Program-made: the position numbers and the translations under genes
Notes under the pieces: model-generated
Database searches by the model: none
Seen by the model: the letters and a program-made list of their open reading frames with translations, nothing else
Told to the model about the DNA's origin: nothing
Assembly (NCBI GenBank): GCA_025997935.1
Contig: BNVG01000070.1
Location: forward strand, 1-10,460
Length of the DNA: 10,460 nt
Reading direction: 5' to 3'
DNA from: Synergistales bacterium
GTDB lineage: Bacteria > Synergistota > Synergistia > Synergistales > Aminobacteriaceae
In this document: piece by piece, positions 1 to 7,795 of the stretch
Numbering within the stretch: position 1 is the first letter of the stretch
How the letters are laid out: each line of letters begins with the position of its first letter

Positions 1-1004
1 CAATTCTCAAGGCGATCAACAAGGTTCCGGGCGGTCTTATGGTTGTGTTTTTGTTGCTTGGGTGTTTGGTCAACACCTTCGCGCCAGCTTCTTTGATGAT
101 CGGTAGTTTCACCACCGAGCTTTTCAAGAGGGGCGCGTTGCCGTTGATAGGAGTGTTGCTTTTTTGCAGTGGCGCGCAGATAACTATCAAGACGGCGGGC
201 GTCGCCCTCTGGAAGGGCATGGTTCTCAACACCAGCAAGGTTCTATTGGGCGTTGTCGTAGCTCTTGTCGTGGGCAAATTGTTGGGTCAGCACGCCACTT
301 GGCTTGGAATCACCCCCTTGGCGTACATATCAGCTATGTCCAACTCCAACGGCGGGCTCTACGCGGCTCTTGCCCAGAGGTACGGAGACGAGTCTGATAT
401 AGGCGCTCTCGCGGTCATATCCAGTAACGACGGGCCGTTCTTCGAGATGGCCTTCATGAGCGGCGCCGGCCTTGCCAATATCCCCTGGATAACGCTTCTG
501 GCCGTCGTTGTCCCCATCCTTGTTGGCATGCTTCTCGGCAACCTCGACGACGACATACGCAAATTCCTTGCGCCCGGCGTCATGATTTCCATTCCGTTCT
601 TCGCGTTCCCCTTAGGCGCGGGACTCAATCTCAATCAGATTGTCGACGCCGGTCTGCCGGGGATTATACTTGGCCTCTTTACTCTGACAATCACAGGCGT
701 AGGTAGCTACTTTGCGTATAAGTGGCTCGTACCTAAGTCTATGCGCAAAGGCGCGGCCGTAGGAGCCGCTGTCGGAACGACGGCCGGAAACGCGGCGGCT
801 ACCCCTGCGGCTTTCGCGGCTGTGGATCCGTCTTTCGCTCCTTATGCGGGGGTTGCTACGATACAGGTTGGCGCTTCCATCGTTCTCACGGCTATTCTTT
901 GCCCGATTCTTGTCGATTTCCTGTCCCGCTGGGAGAGGAAAAAGGCCGGACTCAGCGCGGATATTGGTTCTGCGTCCGTTGAGGATATAGGCGGTAAACT
1001 GTAA
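1..1004 (+). CDS. kdgT: 2-keto-3-deoxygluconate permease, KdgT family (5' end cut by window)
   Basis: An inner-membrane symporter expected to import 2-keto-3-deoxygluconate, a pectin and uronate breakdown product, with protons. The reading frame is open from base 3: residues before the first in-window ATG (39) read ILKAINKVPGG, which matches the N-terminal 'IPGGMM' region of KdgT proteins. The gene therefore probably starts only a few codons outside the window, and about 333 residues are visible against roughly 327 for the E. coli protein. Most of the chain is hydrophobic membrane segments rich in Gly and Ala, with family-like stretches SAMSNSNGGLY and AAVGTTAGNAAATPAA. The C-terminal tail (SRWERKKAGLSAD onward) is hydrophilic. 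A strong terminator follows directly. No other uronate genes lie in the window, so the substrate is inferred from family only. Confidence 0.9.
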   Translation, partial: ILKAINKVPGGLMVVFLLLGCLVNTFAPASLMIGSFTTELFKRGALPLIGVLLFCSGAQITIKTAGVALWKGMVLNTSKVLLGVVVALVVGKLLGQHATWLGITPLAYISAMSNSNGGLYAALAQRYGDESDIGALAVISSNDGPFFEMAFMSGAGLANIPWITLLAVVVPILVGMLLGNLDDDIRKFLAPGVMISIPFFAFPLGAGLNLNQIVDAGLPGIILGLFTLTITGVGSYFAYKWLVPKSMRKGAAVGAAVGTTAGNAAATPAAFAAVDPSFAPYAGVATIQVGASIVLTAILCPILVDFLSRWERKKAGLSADIGSASVEDIGGKL

Positions 1005-1022
1005 CAAAAATAACGCCTGTAG

Positions 1023-1051
1023 GGGCGGTCGCCCTCGACCGCCCTTTTTTT
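1023..1051 (+). terminator. Intrinsic terminator of kdgT
   Basis: A perfect 9-bp GC-rich stem (GGGCGGTCG at 1023-1031 with CGACCGCCC at 1036-1044), a 4-nt loop CCCT, then seven T on the + strand. It lies 19 bases after the kdgT stop. pyrG converges from the other side and ends at 1056; on the minus strand no T-run directly follows the stem, so it mainly serves kdgT. Confidence 0.9.
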
Positions 1052-1055
1052 GAGT

Positions 1056-2678
<1,623 letters not shown>

Positions 2679-2680
2679 TC

Positions 2681-2686
2681 ATCATA
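2681..2686 (-). promoter_or_regulatory. Possible -10 element for pyrG
   Basis: TATGAT on the minus strand (5 of 6 matches to TATAAT), placed after the hairpin at 2706-2748 and giving a leader of about 17 nt. No good -35 is found at 16-18 nt; the best is CTTTCA with 3 of 6. Weak prediction; pyrG may also be served by read-through from the LysM/M23 gene. Confidence 0.3.
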
Positions 2687-2705
2687 AAAATACAAAAGAA
2701 AATAT

Positions 2706-2748
2706 GAAAGCCGAAAGTCGAAAAAAAAAATTTCGGCTTTCGGCTTTC
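2706..2748 (-). terminator. Long hairpin after the LysM/M23 gene, likely terminator
   Basis: Arms 2706-2723 and 2731-2748 pair over 18 bp with a single non-Watson-Crick position (a G-T or A-C pair depending on the strand read), around a 7-nt homopolymer loop. On the minus strand the 3' arm is followed by a T-rich run (ATATTTTCTTTT), so it would act as an intrinsic terminator or attenuator between the LysM/M23 gene (stop at 2778-2780) and pyrG. It lacks a pure T-tract after the stem, so termination may be partial. Confidence 0.55.
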
Positions 2749-2751
2749 GGC
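2731..2751. repeat. Three tandem copies of heptamer TTTCGGC
   Basis: TTTCGGC occurs three times head to tail at 2731-2737, 2738-2744 and 2745-2751. The first two and a half copies form one arm of the hairpin at 2706-2748. The partner arm has one degenerate unit (AAGTCG instead of AAGCCG). Confidence 0.85.
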
Positions 2752-2777
2752 TCTGTTAGCTCGTATTAAATGCTTTA

Positions 2778-4352
2778 CTATTTCAGATATTTCAAGGGAT
2801 TCACAGGGCTGTTGCCGGTGCGAACCTCAAAGTGAAGGTGTGGCCCCGTTGTCCTGCCGGTAGTGCCGACTCTCGCTATATTTTGTCCGACGGAGACTTT
2901 TTCGCCCTGGCGCACAAGAAGGGAACTGCAATGCGCGTAGAGCGTGGATTGCCCATCGCTATGCTCAACAACCACAACCTTGCCGTATCCGCCCATCCAG
3001 CCGGCGTATGCCACCCTGCCCTCGCGTGAACCTCTGATAACCGTACCGCGGCCTGCCTTGATGTCGAGCCCTGTGTGGAAGTCGCGGCGGCGAGTGACAG
3101 GATGTCTGCGCCACCCGAACGGGCTGTTTATTCTCCCCATTACGGGCCAGCGGTAGCTACGCGACGACTGAGCGTCGCCTGATGATTTGCCTGATTTTTT
3201 GGAATTTGAGGCGACGGACTGGTTTGATTTGTCGGCTATGGCCTCCGGGCGCGCCCCCGGCAAGAAAATCTCGTTTCCGGCCTTGAGAGAGGCTACGTTG
3301 ACTGACGCGTTTACTTTACGAATCTTGTCCACCGAGACGCCATAACGCTTGGCTATGCTTTCAATGGTATCTCCTTTTTTGATAGAGTAAAAAATACCGT
3401 CCTGGTTTGGAATACGCAGAACGTTTCCCGGTTGCAGGACTGAGTTTTTGAAAACGTTGCTACCGACCAAGGTATCGACTTCCAGATTTTGGGTGTTCGC
3501 TATGGACCATAGATTGTCGCCCTGAACGACGGTATAAGACTTGATACTCAAAGGGTCAACGTGTTCCCTGAGAGCCATTATGCGTACTTGCCGCGTCCGC
3601 ACTTCCTCAAGGGCGCTTTCTATGTCCTGCGCTGAATTTGGGATGAGAAGAATCTGCTGTTCCGCCAAGCGGTTAGCGTCTTTGAGCCCGTTGGCTCTTA
3701 GAATATCCTGAGTGGTCACGCCGCCGTACTGAAGGGCTATGTCCGACAGGGTTTCCCCTGATTTGACTACGTGTTCTTTCCAGGTCGCGCCAGTCTCCAA
3801 CAAAACGACCATGTCGTCCGGCTCATCGTATTCTTCGTCTTCCGGCATACGCTTTCCGTCGTTTTTGGTGTCGAGAATTATGGATTCGAAGTCCGAAAAA
3901 TTCTTTGGCATAGAACCTAAACCGGTCTCTTCGGGAAAGGAAAAAAGAGGCAGTGACGCAAGCTCTGCGATAACGGCATCAGAGGAGAGGTATCCGACGG
4001 GAGGCAAGAAAACCAAAGAATCAGGCGCTACGCGCCCTGACGGGGGCTGAGCGGCGTAAGCCGCTCCGGAGTTGGGCGTATACTTGTAGTCATAAGCAAC
4101 AGAGCCGACGGTCGAATCATCGGCGTCGCTCAGGTCTACCACCATAAAACCATCTAACGAGATGCTGTCCTCGCTGTCCTGCTCTAAGACTGACTCTCTA
4201 TTATCCTTGAGATGACCCCAAGCGAGCCCTGAAAAACGACTGTCGGCCGACACCATCAAAAACATGGAAGCGGCGGCCATCAGAAAAATAACAAAACCAA
4301 ATCCCCATCGAGCGTTCCCTTGCGGAGATTTTCTTCTGCGTCCGGATGCCAT
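2778..4352 (-). CDS. LysM-repeat M23 peptidoglycan endopeptidase, membrane-anchored
   Basis: Probable cell-wall hydrolase of 524 residues acting in the periplasm on peptidoglycan cross-bridges. After a basic N-terminus (MASGRRRK) comes one hydrophobic segment (about 19-36), which anchors or exports the protein. An acidic, unassigned stretch follows (about 40-190). Three LysM domains then bind glycan (about 194-238, 273-315, 322-366), followed by a Ser/Lys/Asn-rich linker (about 375-399). The M23 domain (about 400-520) has the zinc ligands His426 and Asp430 in HTGLD and His507 in HLHFE, plus catalytic His474 (YAH) and His505, so it looks active rather than a degenerate LytM activator. An in-frame TTG (4370) and ATG (4361) lie upstream. 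The ATG at 4350-4352 is chosen because GGGAGGG sits 9 nt before it, whereas that site abuts the upstream ATG. It reads toward pyrG across a hairpin. Confidence 0.93.
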   Translation of the reverse strand: MASGRRRKSPQGNARWGFGFVIFLMAAASMFLMVSADSRFSGLAWGHLKDNRESVLEQDSEDSISLDGFMVVDLSDADDSTVGSVAYDYKYTPNSGAAYAAQPPSGRVAPDSLVFLPPVGYLSSDAVIAELASLPLFSFPEETGLGSMPKNFSDFESIILDTKNDGKRMPEDEEYDEPDDMVVLLETGATWKEHVVKSGETLSDIALQYGGVTTQDILRANGLKDANRLAEQQILLIPNSAQDIESALEEVRTRQVRIMALREHVDPLSIKSYTVVQGDNLWSIANTQNLEVDTLVGSNVFKNSVLQPGNVLRIPNQDGIFYSIKKGDTIESIAKRYGVSVDKIRKVNASVNVASLKAGNEIFLPGARPEAIADKSNQSVASNSKKSGKSSGDAQSSRSYRWPVMGRINSPFGWRRHPVTRRRDFHTGLDIKAGRGTVIRGSREGRVAYAGWMGGYGKVVVVEHSDGQSTLYAHCSSLLVRQGEKVSVGQNIARVGTTGRTTGPHLHFEVRTGNSPVNPLKYLK

Positions 4353-4361
4353 GAAATACAT

Positions 4362-4368
4362 CCCTCCC
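4362..4368 (-). promoter_or_regulatory. Ribosome binding site deciding the LysM/M23 gene start
   Basis: GGGAGGG on the minus strand, 9 nt before the ATG at 4352 and directly touching the in-frame ATG at 4361. This spacing rules for the downstream ATG. Confidence 0.75.
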
Positions 4369-4487
4369 AAGCGTGAATCGAGAATTTCTTAATATAATTG
4401 AAAATTTTTCTTTGTTCGCCACTCACACTAATTAATAAATTCTACCACACGATAACATATTTTTTATGTAAATTTATTACGCAAAAC

Positions 4488-4515
4488 TTGCACAAATTTT
4501 TTTGGGAGTTATACT
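4488..4515 (+). promoter_or_regulatory. Promoter of the aminotransferase-ybaK-rsmA operon
   Basis: TTGCAC (4488-4493), a 16-nt spacer, then TATACT (4510-4515, 5 of 6 to TATAAT), which would start RNA near 4522 and give a leader of about 23 nt. The region 4353-4544 between the two divergent genes is strongly AT-rich. For the opposite gene only a TATATT (minus strand, 4392-4397) without a clear -35 was seen. Confidence 0.55.
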
Positions 4516-4544
4516 TTTTGAAATTTAGCTTTTGACGAAGGGGT

Positions 4545-5747
4545 GTGCTCAAGATAAATTATCGTTTGCCGGCGTCCCGTATGGAGAGCGCCATGAGGGG
4601 CGGAGGAATACGCGAGATATTGAACAAAGCCGATGCTTTGGAGCGCGCGGGCAAGAAAATAATACATCTCGAGATAGGCAGGCCCGATTATGATTCTCCG
4701 CTCTGCGCGAAAGAAGCGGCCAAGAAAGCATTGGACGAAGGGCTTGTTCATTACACGGATACGTCGGGGACTTTAGGACTCAGGCGCGCGGTTGCGGACG
4801 GCTTGGGGCGCGATACCGGAATGGATATAGACCCGGAGCGGGAAATAATAATAACGACGGGCGCGGTAGAGGCTTTGGCCGCCGCGTTTTTTGCCTTTCT
4901 CAATCCCGGGGACGAGGTTGTCGCGCCGACTCCGTTTTTCGCGGCTTACGCCGACCAGATAGCTGTCGCAGGGGGCGTTTTGCGTGAGGTTCCGTGCCGA
5001 TTCGAGAACGGCTTCAGGCTTGACCCGAAAGATATAGAGGCGGCCATAACCGAAAAGACGCGTTTTCTGCTTATCAATACGCCGAACAACCCCACGGGCG
5101 CCGTGATGAGCCGCGACGAACTTTCTGACATAGCGGACATAGCTCTCAAGCATGATATTTTGGTTCTGAGCGACGAATGTTACGAAAAATTCATGTACGA
5201 AGCTCCTCACGTATCCATAGCATCCTTGCCCGGCATGAGAGAGAGAACCATAACCGTCAGCTCCGCCTCCAAGACGTTCTCAATGACGGGCTGGCGCGTG
5301 GGCTGGATATTCGCGCCCGCGTTCACGAAGCCGTATCTGGCGAAGGCTCACCAAAACCTCACGAGTTGCGCCACGTCGTTCGCTCAGGCCGGGGTGGCCG
5401 AGGCTTTTCGGAGCGCGTCCGATGACGTAAAGCGCATGATCGACGGCTACAAAGCGCGACGCGACGCCATTGTAGGCCGTCTCGCCGGGATCGAGGGCTT
5501 TGAGGTCAATAAGCCGGAGGGCGCTTTTTATGTCTTTCCGAGGGTGGAGAAGCTGACCCGGCGTTTAGGTATGAGCGCGCCCGAGCTGGCGGCCTGGCTT
5601 TTGGACGAGGCTGGAGTGGCTACCGTGCCTGGTGAAGCGTTTCACGCGCGCGGGGACTTCCTGCGCATGGCCTACTGCCGCCCGCAGGGCGAAATCAACG
5701 AGGGCTTAGATAAGATAGAGGCGGCCGTGAAAAAGCGGCTAGCGTAG
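4545..5747 (+). CDS. Class I/II PLP-dependent aminotransferase (aspartate aminotransferase-like)
   Basis: Cytosolic fold-type I transaminase of 400 residues, probably moving amino groups between an amino acid such as aspartate and 2-oxoglutarate; the exact substrate cannot be read from sequence. The PLP lysine is Lys243 in SSASKTFSMTGWRVGW. Other cofactor or substrate residues are Asn182 in NTPNNPTG, Asp210 and Tyr213 in LSDECY, Gly45 in LEIGRPDYDSP and Arg374 in FLRMAY, all in the order of aspartate aminotransferases. The chosen start is GTG at 4545, the first start codon after an in-frame TGA (4533-4535). AAGGGG is only 1-2 nt away, a poor spacing, so the TTG at 4566 or ATG at 4581 remain possible, though neither has a better site. 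It is first of three genes, with ybaK 10 bp downstream. Confidence 0.92.
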   Translation: MLKINYRLPASRMESAMRGGGIREILNKADALERAGKKIIHLEIGRPDYDSPLCAKEAAKKALDEGLVHYTDTSGTLGLRRAVADGLGRDTGMDIDPEREIIITTGAVEALAAAFFAFLNPGDEVVAPTPFFAAYADQIAVAGGVLREVPCRFENGFRLDPKDIEAAITEKTRFLLINTPNNPTGAVMSRDELSDIADIALKHDILVLSDECYEKFMYEAPHVSIASLPGMRERTITVSSASKTFSMTGWRVGWIFAPAFTKPYLAKAHQNLTSCATSFAQAGVAEAFRSASDDVKRMIDGYKARRDAIVGRLAGIEGFEVNKPEGAFYVFPRVEKLTRRLGMSAPELAAWLLDEAGVATVPGEAFHARGDFLRMAYCRPQGEINEGLDKIEAAVKKRLA

Positions 5748-5757
5748 AGAGGAAGGA

Positions 5758-6258
5758 TTGAAATTGAGCGAAGAACAGGACGTCATCGGCAAGGTCAGAG
5801 CGGCTCTTGACGAGAGCGGTTGCTTAGATATAAAGATAAAGATTACGGAAGAGACTATTTTTACGGTAGAGGACGCCGCGAGGGCCGTCGGCGCGCCGCA
5901 CGAGGAGATATTGAAAAGCTTGGTCTTTTTAATAGACGGAGAGCCCGTTTTAGTCCTGATGAGCGGAGCCAATCGCGTGAATGAAAAAGCGGTTTTAAGG
6001 GCGAGCGGCGGGAAAAAAGTCAAGATGGCCGCGCCAGATGACGTTTTCGGACGCTTCGGCTTCAAGGTTGGCGGAGTGCCGCCCATAGGCTACGGGGCGC
6101 GCCTTCGTGCCTTTTTGGATGAAGACCTCTTCAAGTATCCCGTTGTCTGGTCGGCAGCGGGCACGGATCACGCCTTTTTCCCGATAGCGCCGGACAGGCT
6201 TTTGACTATTACGGGTGGAGTGAGAGCCGCTATAAAAAAGGTTCCGGCGGTTGGATAG
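5758..6258 (+). CDS. YbaK/ProX-type aminoacyl-tRNA deacylase
   Basis: A 166-residue stand-alone YbaK/aa-tRNA synthetase-associated domain, the length usual for the family. Such proteins hydrolyse mischarged tRNA in trans (for example Cys- or Ala-tRNAPro) and protect translation accuracy; which tRNA is edited cannot be told here. Visible marks are the conserved lysine of ILKSLVF (Lys53), the loop GGVPPIGYG (105-113), and WSAAGTDHAFFPIAP followed by LLTITGG near the C-terminus. The start is TTG at 5758, with GAGG 5 nt upstream. A second in-frame TTG at 5764 has AAGGA 6 nt upstream and is equally possible, shortening the protein by two residues. It sits 10 bp after the aminotransferase and overlaps rsmA by 8 bp, so the three are probably co-transcribed and coupled. 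Confidence 0.88.
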   Translation: MKLSEEQDVIGKVRAALDESGCLDIKIKITEETIFTVEDAARAVGAPHEEILKSLVFLIDGEPVLVLMSGANRVNEKAVLRASGGKKVKMAAPDDVFGRFGFKVGGVPPIGYGARLRAFLDEDLFKYPVVWSAAGTDHAFFPIAPDRLLTITGGVRAAIKKVPAVG

Positions 6259-7075
6259 TAATTTCAGGACTAAAAAACGGTTCGGGCAAAATTTCTTGGT
6301 CGACCGCTCCGTCCTTGCGGATATTCTGAAAAGAGCCGATGTGCGGCAAAGCGACGTTATTCTTGAAATAGGGCCGGGGGAGGGGGTTCTCACAAGGGAG
6401 CTTCTTCTGGCCCGCCCTCTTTTGCTTTACGCGGTTGAGCTTGACGTCAGGCTGAAAGACGCGCTTGAAAAATTAAAGGCCGAGTTTTCGCCCCTGTTCA
6501 ACCTTGTGTGGGGCGACGCGGTCAAGTTGGATTACGGCCATCTTGATCCATTTCCAAACCGCGTAGTGGCGAACATTCCGTACAACATAACGACGCCTTT
6601 GATATGGCGTCTTTTGGAGTTCGCGCCGTTTGGCCTGACTTCTCATATTTACATGGTTCAAAAAGAGGCGGCTCTGCGTCTGGTCGCGCGTCCTGATACA
6701 AAAGAACGCTATCCGTTGGGGGTCGCGCTTGAGATTATGGGCGCGGTGTCGCTTGTCCGTAGCGTCGCGCGCTCCTGCTTCCGTCCTATGCCGCGCGTGG
6801 AGTCGGCCTTAGTGGAGATTAGCCTGTCGCGTAATTTTAACCTTATGAAAGACGGACGCTTTAGCGCGCTGCTCCACGCGGGTTTCAGGCAGCGCCGCAA
6901 AATGCTTGTAAACAACCTCAAAAACTTCGACCCCCTCATAATATGGGAGTCCATATTAGAGAGGGCCGATATAGAGTCTAAAATCAGAGCCGAAGACCTC
7001 AGCGGGGAGGAATGGCTGAAGCTGTACGACGCTTTCGCAAACTTCGCTATCTCCGAACCTTCTCTTTCTCTTTGA
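6251..7075 (+). CDS. rsmA: 16S rRNA (adenine1518-N6/adenine1519-N6)-dimethyltransferase
   Basis: RsmA/KsgA uses S-adenosylmethionine to dimethylate two adjacent adenines in the 3' hairpin of 16S rRNA, a late step and checkpoint of small-subunit assembly. At 274 residues it has normal length. It opens with KKRFGQNFLVD (8-18) and has the SAM motif LEIGPGEG (38-45), the acidic Glu63, Asp89 in WGDA, and the catalytic NIPYNI (108-113, usually NLPYNI). FRPMPRVESA (177-186) and FRQRRKMLVNNL (212-223) are typical of the C-terminal RNA-binding part. The only plausible start is TTG at 6251, which overlaps the end of ybaK by 8 bp in another frame. No clear Shine-Dalgarno is present, which suggests translational coupling. 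Its last 29 bases overlap the 3' end of the opposing carD gene. Confidence 0.97.
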   Translation: MDSNFRTKKRFGQNFLVDRSVLADILKRADVRQSDVILEIGPGEGVLTRELLLARPLLLYAVELDVRLKDALEKLKAEFSPLFNLVWGDAVKLDYGHLDPFPNRVVANIPYNITTPLIWRLLEFAPFGLTSHIYMVQKEAALRLVARPDTKERYPLGVALEIMGAVSLVRSVARSCFRPMPRVESALVEISLSRNFNLMKDGRFSALLHAGFRQRRKMLVNNLKNFDPLIIWESILERADIESKIRAEDLSGEEWLKLYDAFANFAISEPSLSL

Positions 7076-7589
7076 CCCTTATACGCTCGATGATAAACGG
7101 GAGAACCTGCTCGCGCTTTATGTCCAAAACATGAGCGAACTCCTCGTACAGCATTTTTTCAGCTTCTTTCATAAAGTGGTCGTCGGCGATAGAGAGTTTT
7201 TTGCCCTTGCTCCTTTGCGACTGCTGATGAGAATAGAGCGCTTTGACGAGCCTCACGAGTTCCGTTCTGTCTCCGCGATCGAGGATTCCTTTACACTCCT
7301 CGGCGCGCTTGCCTTCGTCCTCTGTCCAAACTGCGCCCTCGCTTGGCATTGCCTCAATAAGCGCGCATATTTCTGAAACAGACAAGAGACGCCGCATTTT
7401 CACGGTCAAGTCCTCGTTGGCGACGGGGACGTATATTGTGCATTTATCATAATAAAGAGGCTTTAGCACGTAATATTCCATGGGGTTCCCCCTTAGGTTT
7501 TTCTCCGCCACCTCCATAATTTCACACACCCCGTGAGTCGCGTAGAGAATGACATCGTTTGCCTTGTACCTCGCGTTTTCGCCTTCCAT
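7047..7589 (-). CDS. carD: CarD/CdnL-family transcriptional regulator
   Basis: A 180-residue protein of the CarD/CdnL family, which binds the RNA polymerase beta subunit and stabilises open promoter complexes, often at rRNA and growth-related promoters. The N-terminal Tudor-like RNA polymerase-interacting domain covers about 6-65, with YKANDVILYATHGVCEI and YYVLKPLYYDKCTIYVPV. A helical C-terminal domain follows. Trp88 (GAVWTED) falls where mycobacterial CarD has the tryptophan that wedges into the upstream edge of the transcription bubble. The C-terminus is basic (VKEKEKVRR). An in-frame TTG at 7631 would add 14 residues, but that start lies inside a strong inverted repeat. The ATG at 7587-7589 has GAGGAGG 8 nt upstream and is chosen. 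Regulation is likely through the structured leader and repeated boxes just upstream. Confidence 0.88.
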   Translation of the reverse strand: MEGENARYKANDVILYATHGVCEIMEVAEKNLRGNPMEYYVLKPLYYDKCTIYVPVANEDLTVKMRRLLSVSEICALIEAMPSEGAVWTEDEGKRAEECKGILDRGDRTELVRLVKALYSHQQSQRSKGKKLSIADDHFMKEAEKMLYEEFAHVLDIKREQVLPFIIERIRVKEKEKVRR

Positions 7590-7597
7590 AGCTTTCG

Positions 7598-7604
7598 CCT
7601 CCTC
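7598..7604 (-). promoter_or_regulatory. Strong ribosome binding site deciding the carD start
   Basis: GAGGAGG on the minus strand, 8 nt before the ATG at 7589. It lies just downstream of the leader hairpin (7611-7667), so it is free of that stem but close to it. Confidence 0.85.
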
Positions 7605-7610
7605 ATTAAA

Positions 7611-7667
7611 GCGACGAGCGGTAAAAATCAACCGGCCCTTACGTGATTGATTGTCACCGCTCGTCGC
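7611..7667 (-). promoter_or_regulatory. Inverted repeat/hairpin in the carD leader
   Basis: A 12-bp perfect inverted repeat: GCGACGAGCGGT at 7611-7622 and its exact complement at 7656-7667. After a 3-by-3 internal loop a further 5 bp can pair (AATCA at 7626-7630 with TGATT at 7648-7652). In the carD transcript this hairpin would begin almost at the 5' end and finish about 6 nt before the ribosome binding site. On the minus strand only TTTAAT follows the stem, so it is at best a weak terminator. A 5' stabilising hairpin, an attenuator or a DNA operator are all possible. Confidence 0.6.
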
Positions 7668-7676
7668 ATGTTATCC

Positions 7677-7706
7677 ATTTTACCATGTTTTACCATATAA
7701 TGTAAG
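7677..7706 (-). promoter_or_regulatory. Probable carD promoter
   Basis: On the minus strand: CTTACA (7701-7706, 4 of 6 to TTGACA), an 18-nt spacer, and TAAAAT (7677-7682, 5 of 6 to TATAAT). RNA would start near 7670, three bases before the leader hairpin, giving a leader of about 80 nt. Confidence 0.5.
7678..7696. repeat. Two direct repeats TTTTACCAT with 10-bp period
   Basis: TTTTACCAT occurs at 7678-7686 and 7688-7696. A related TTATCCAT precedes them at 7671-7678. The boxes lie in the -10 and spacer of the predicted carD promoter and next to a TATAAT on the + strand (7696-7701), as an operator might. Confidence 0.5.
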
Positions 7707-7725
7707 CGTAGGTCGCACGGTGGTA

Positions 7726-7731
7726 TATAAT
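7726..7731 (+). promoter_or_regulatory. Possible -10 element for the CoA-transferase/lyase pair
   Basis: Perfect TATAAT on the + strand, which would start RNA near 7738 and leave a leader of about 58 nt. No convincing -35 is present at 16-18 nt (TAAGCG at 7703-7708), so an activator may be needed. A second TATAAT at 7696-7701 is an alternative. Confidence 0.4.
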
Positions 7732-7795
7732 ATTTTCTAAAGATTTTGATTTATTGCTACGCAGGAAAAAACTACTATTAGGGGGCAATAAGATT

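Noticed and set aside
4468..4480. Near-palindrome GTAAATTTATTAC between the divergent LysM/M23 and aminotransferase genes
   Set aside because: Arms of only 4 bp in very AT-rich DNA; expected by chance.
4773..5210. Antisense frame of 145 codons opposite the aminotransferase
   Set aside because: No motif, no start signal, lies across the NPTG region of a well-supported gene.
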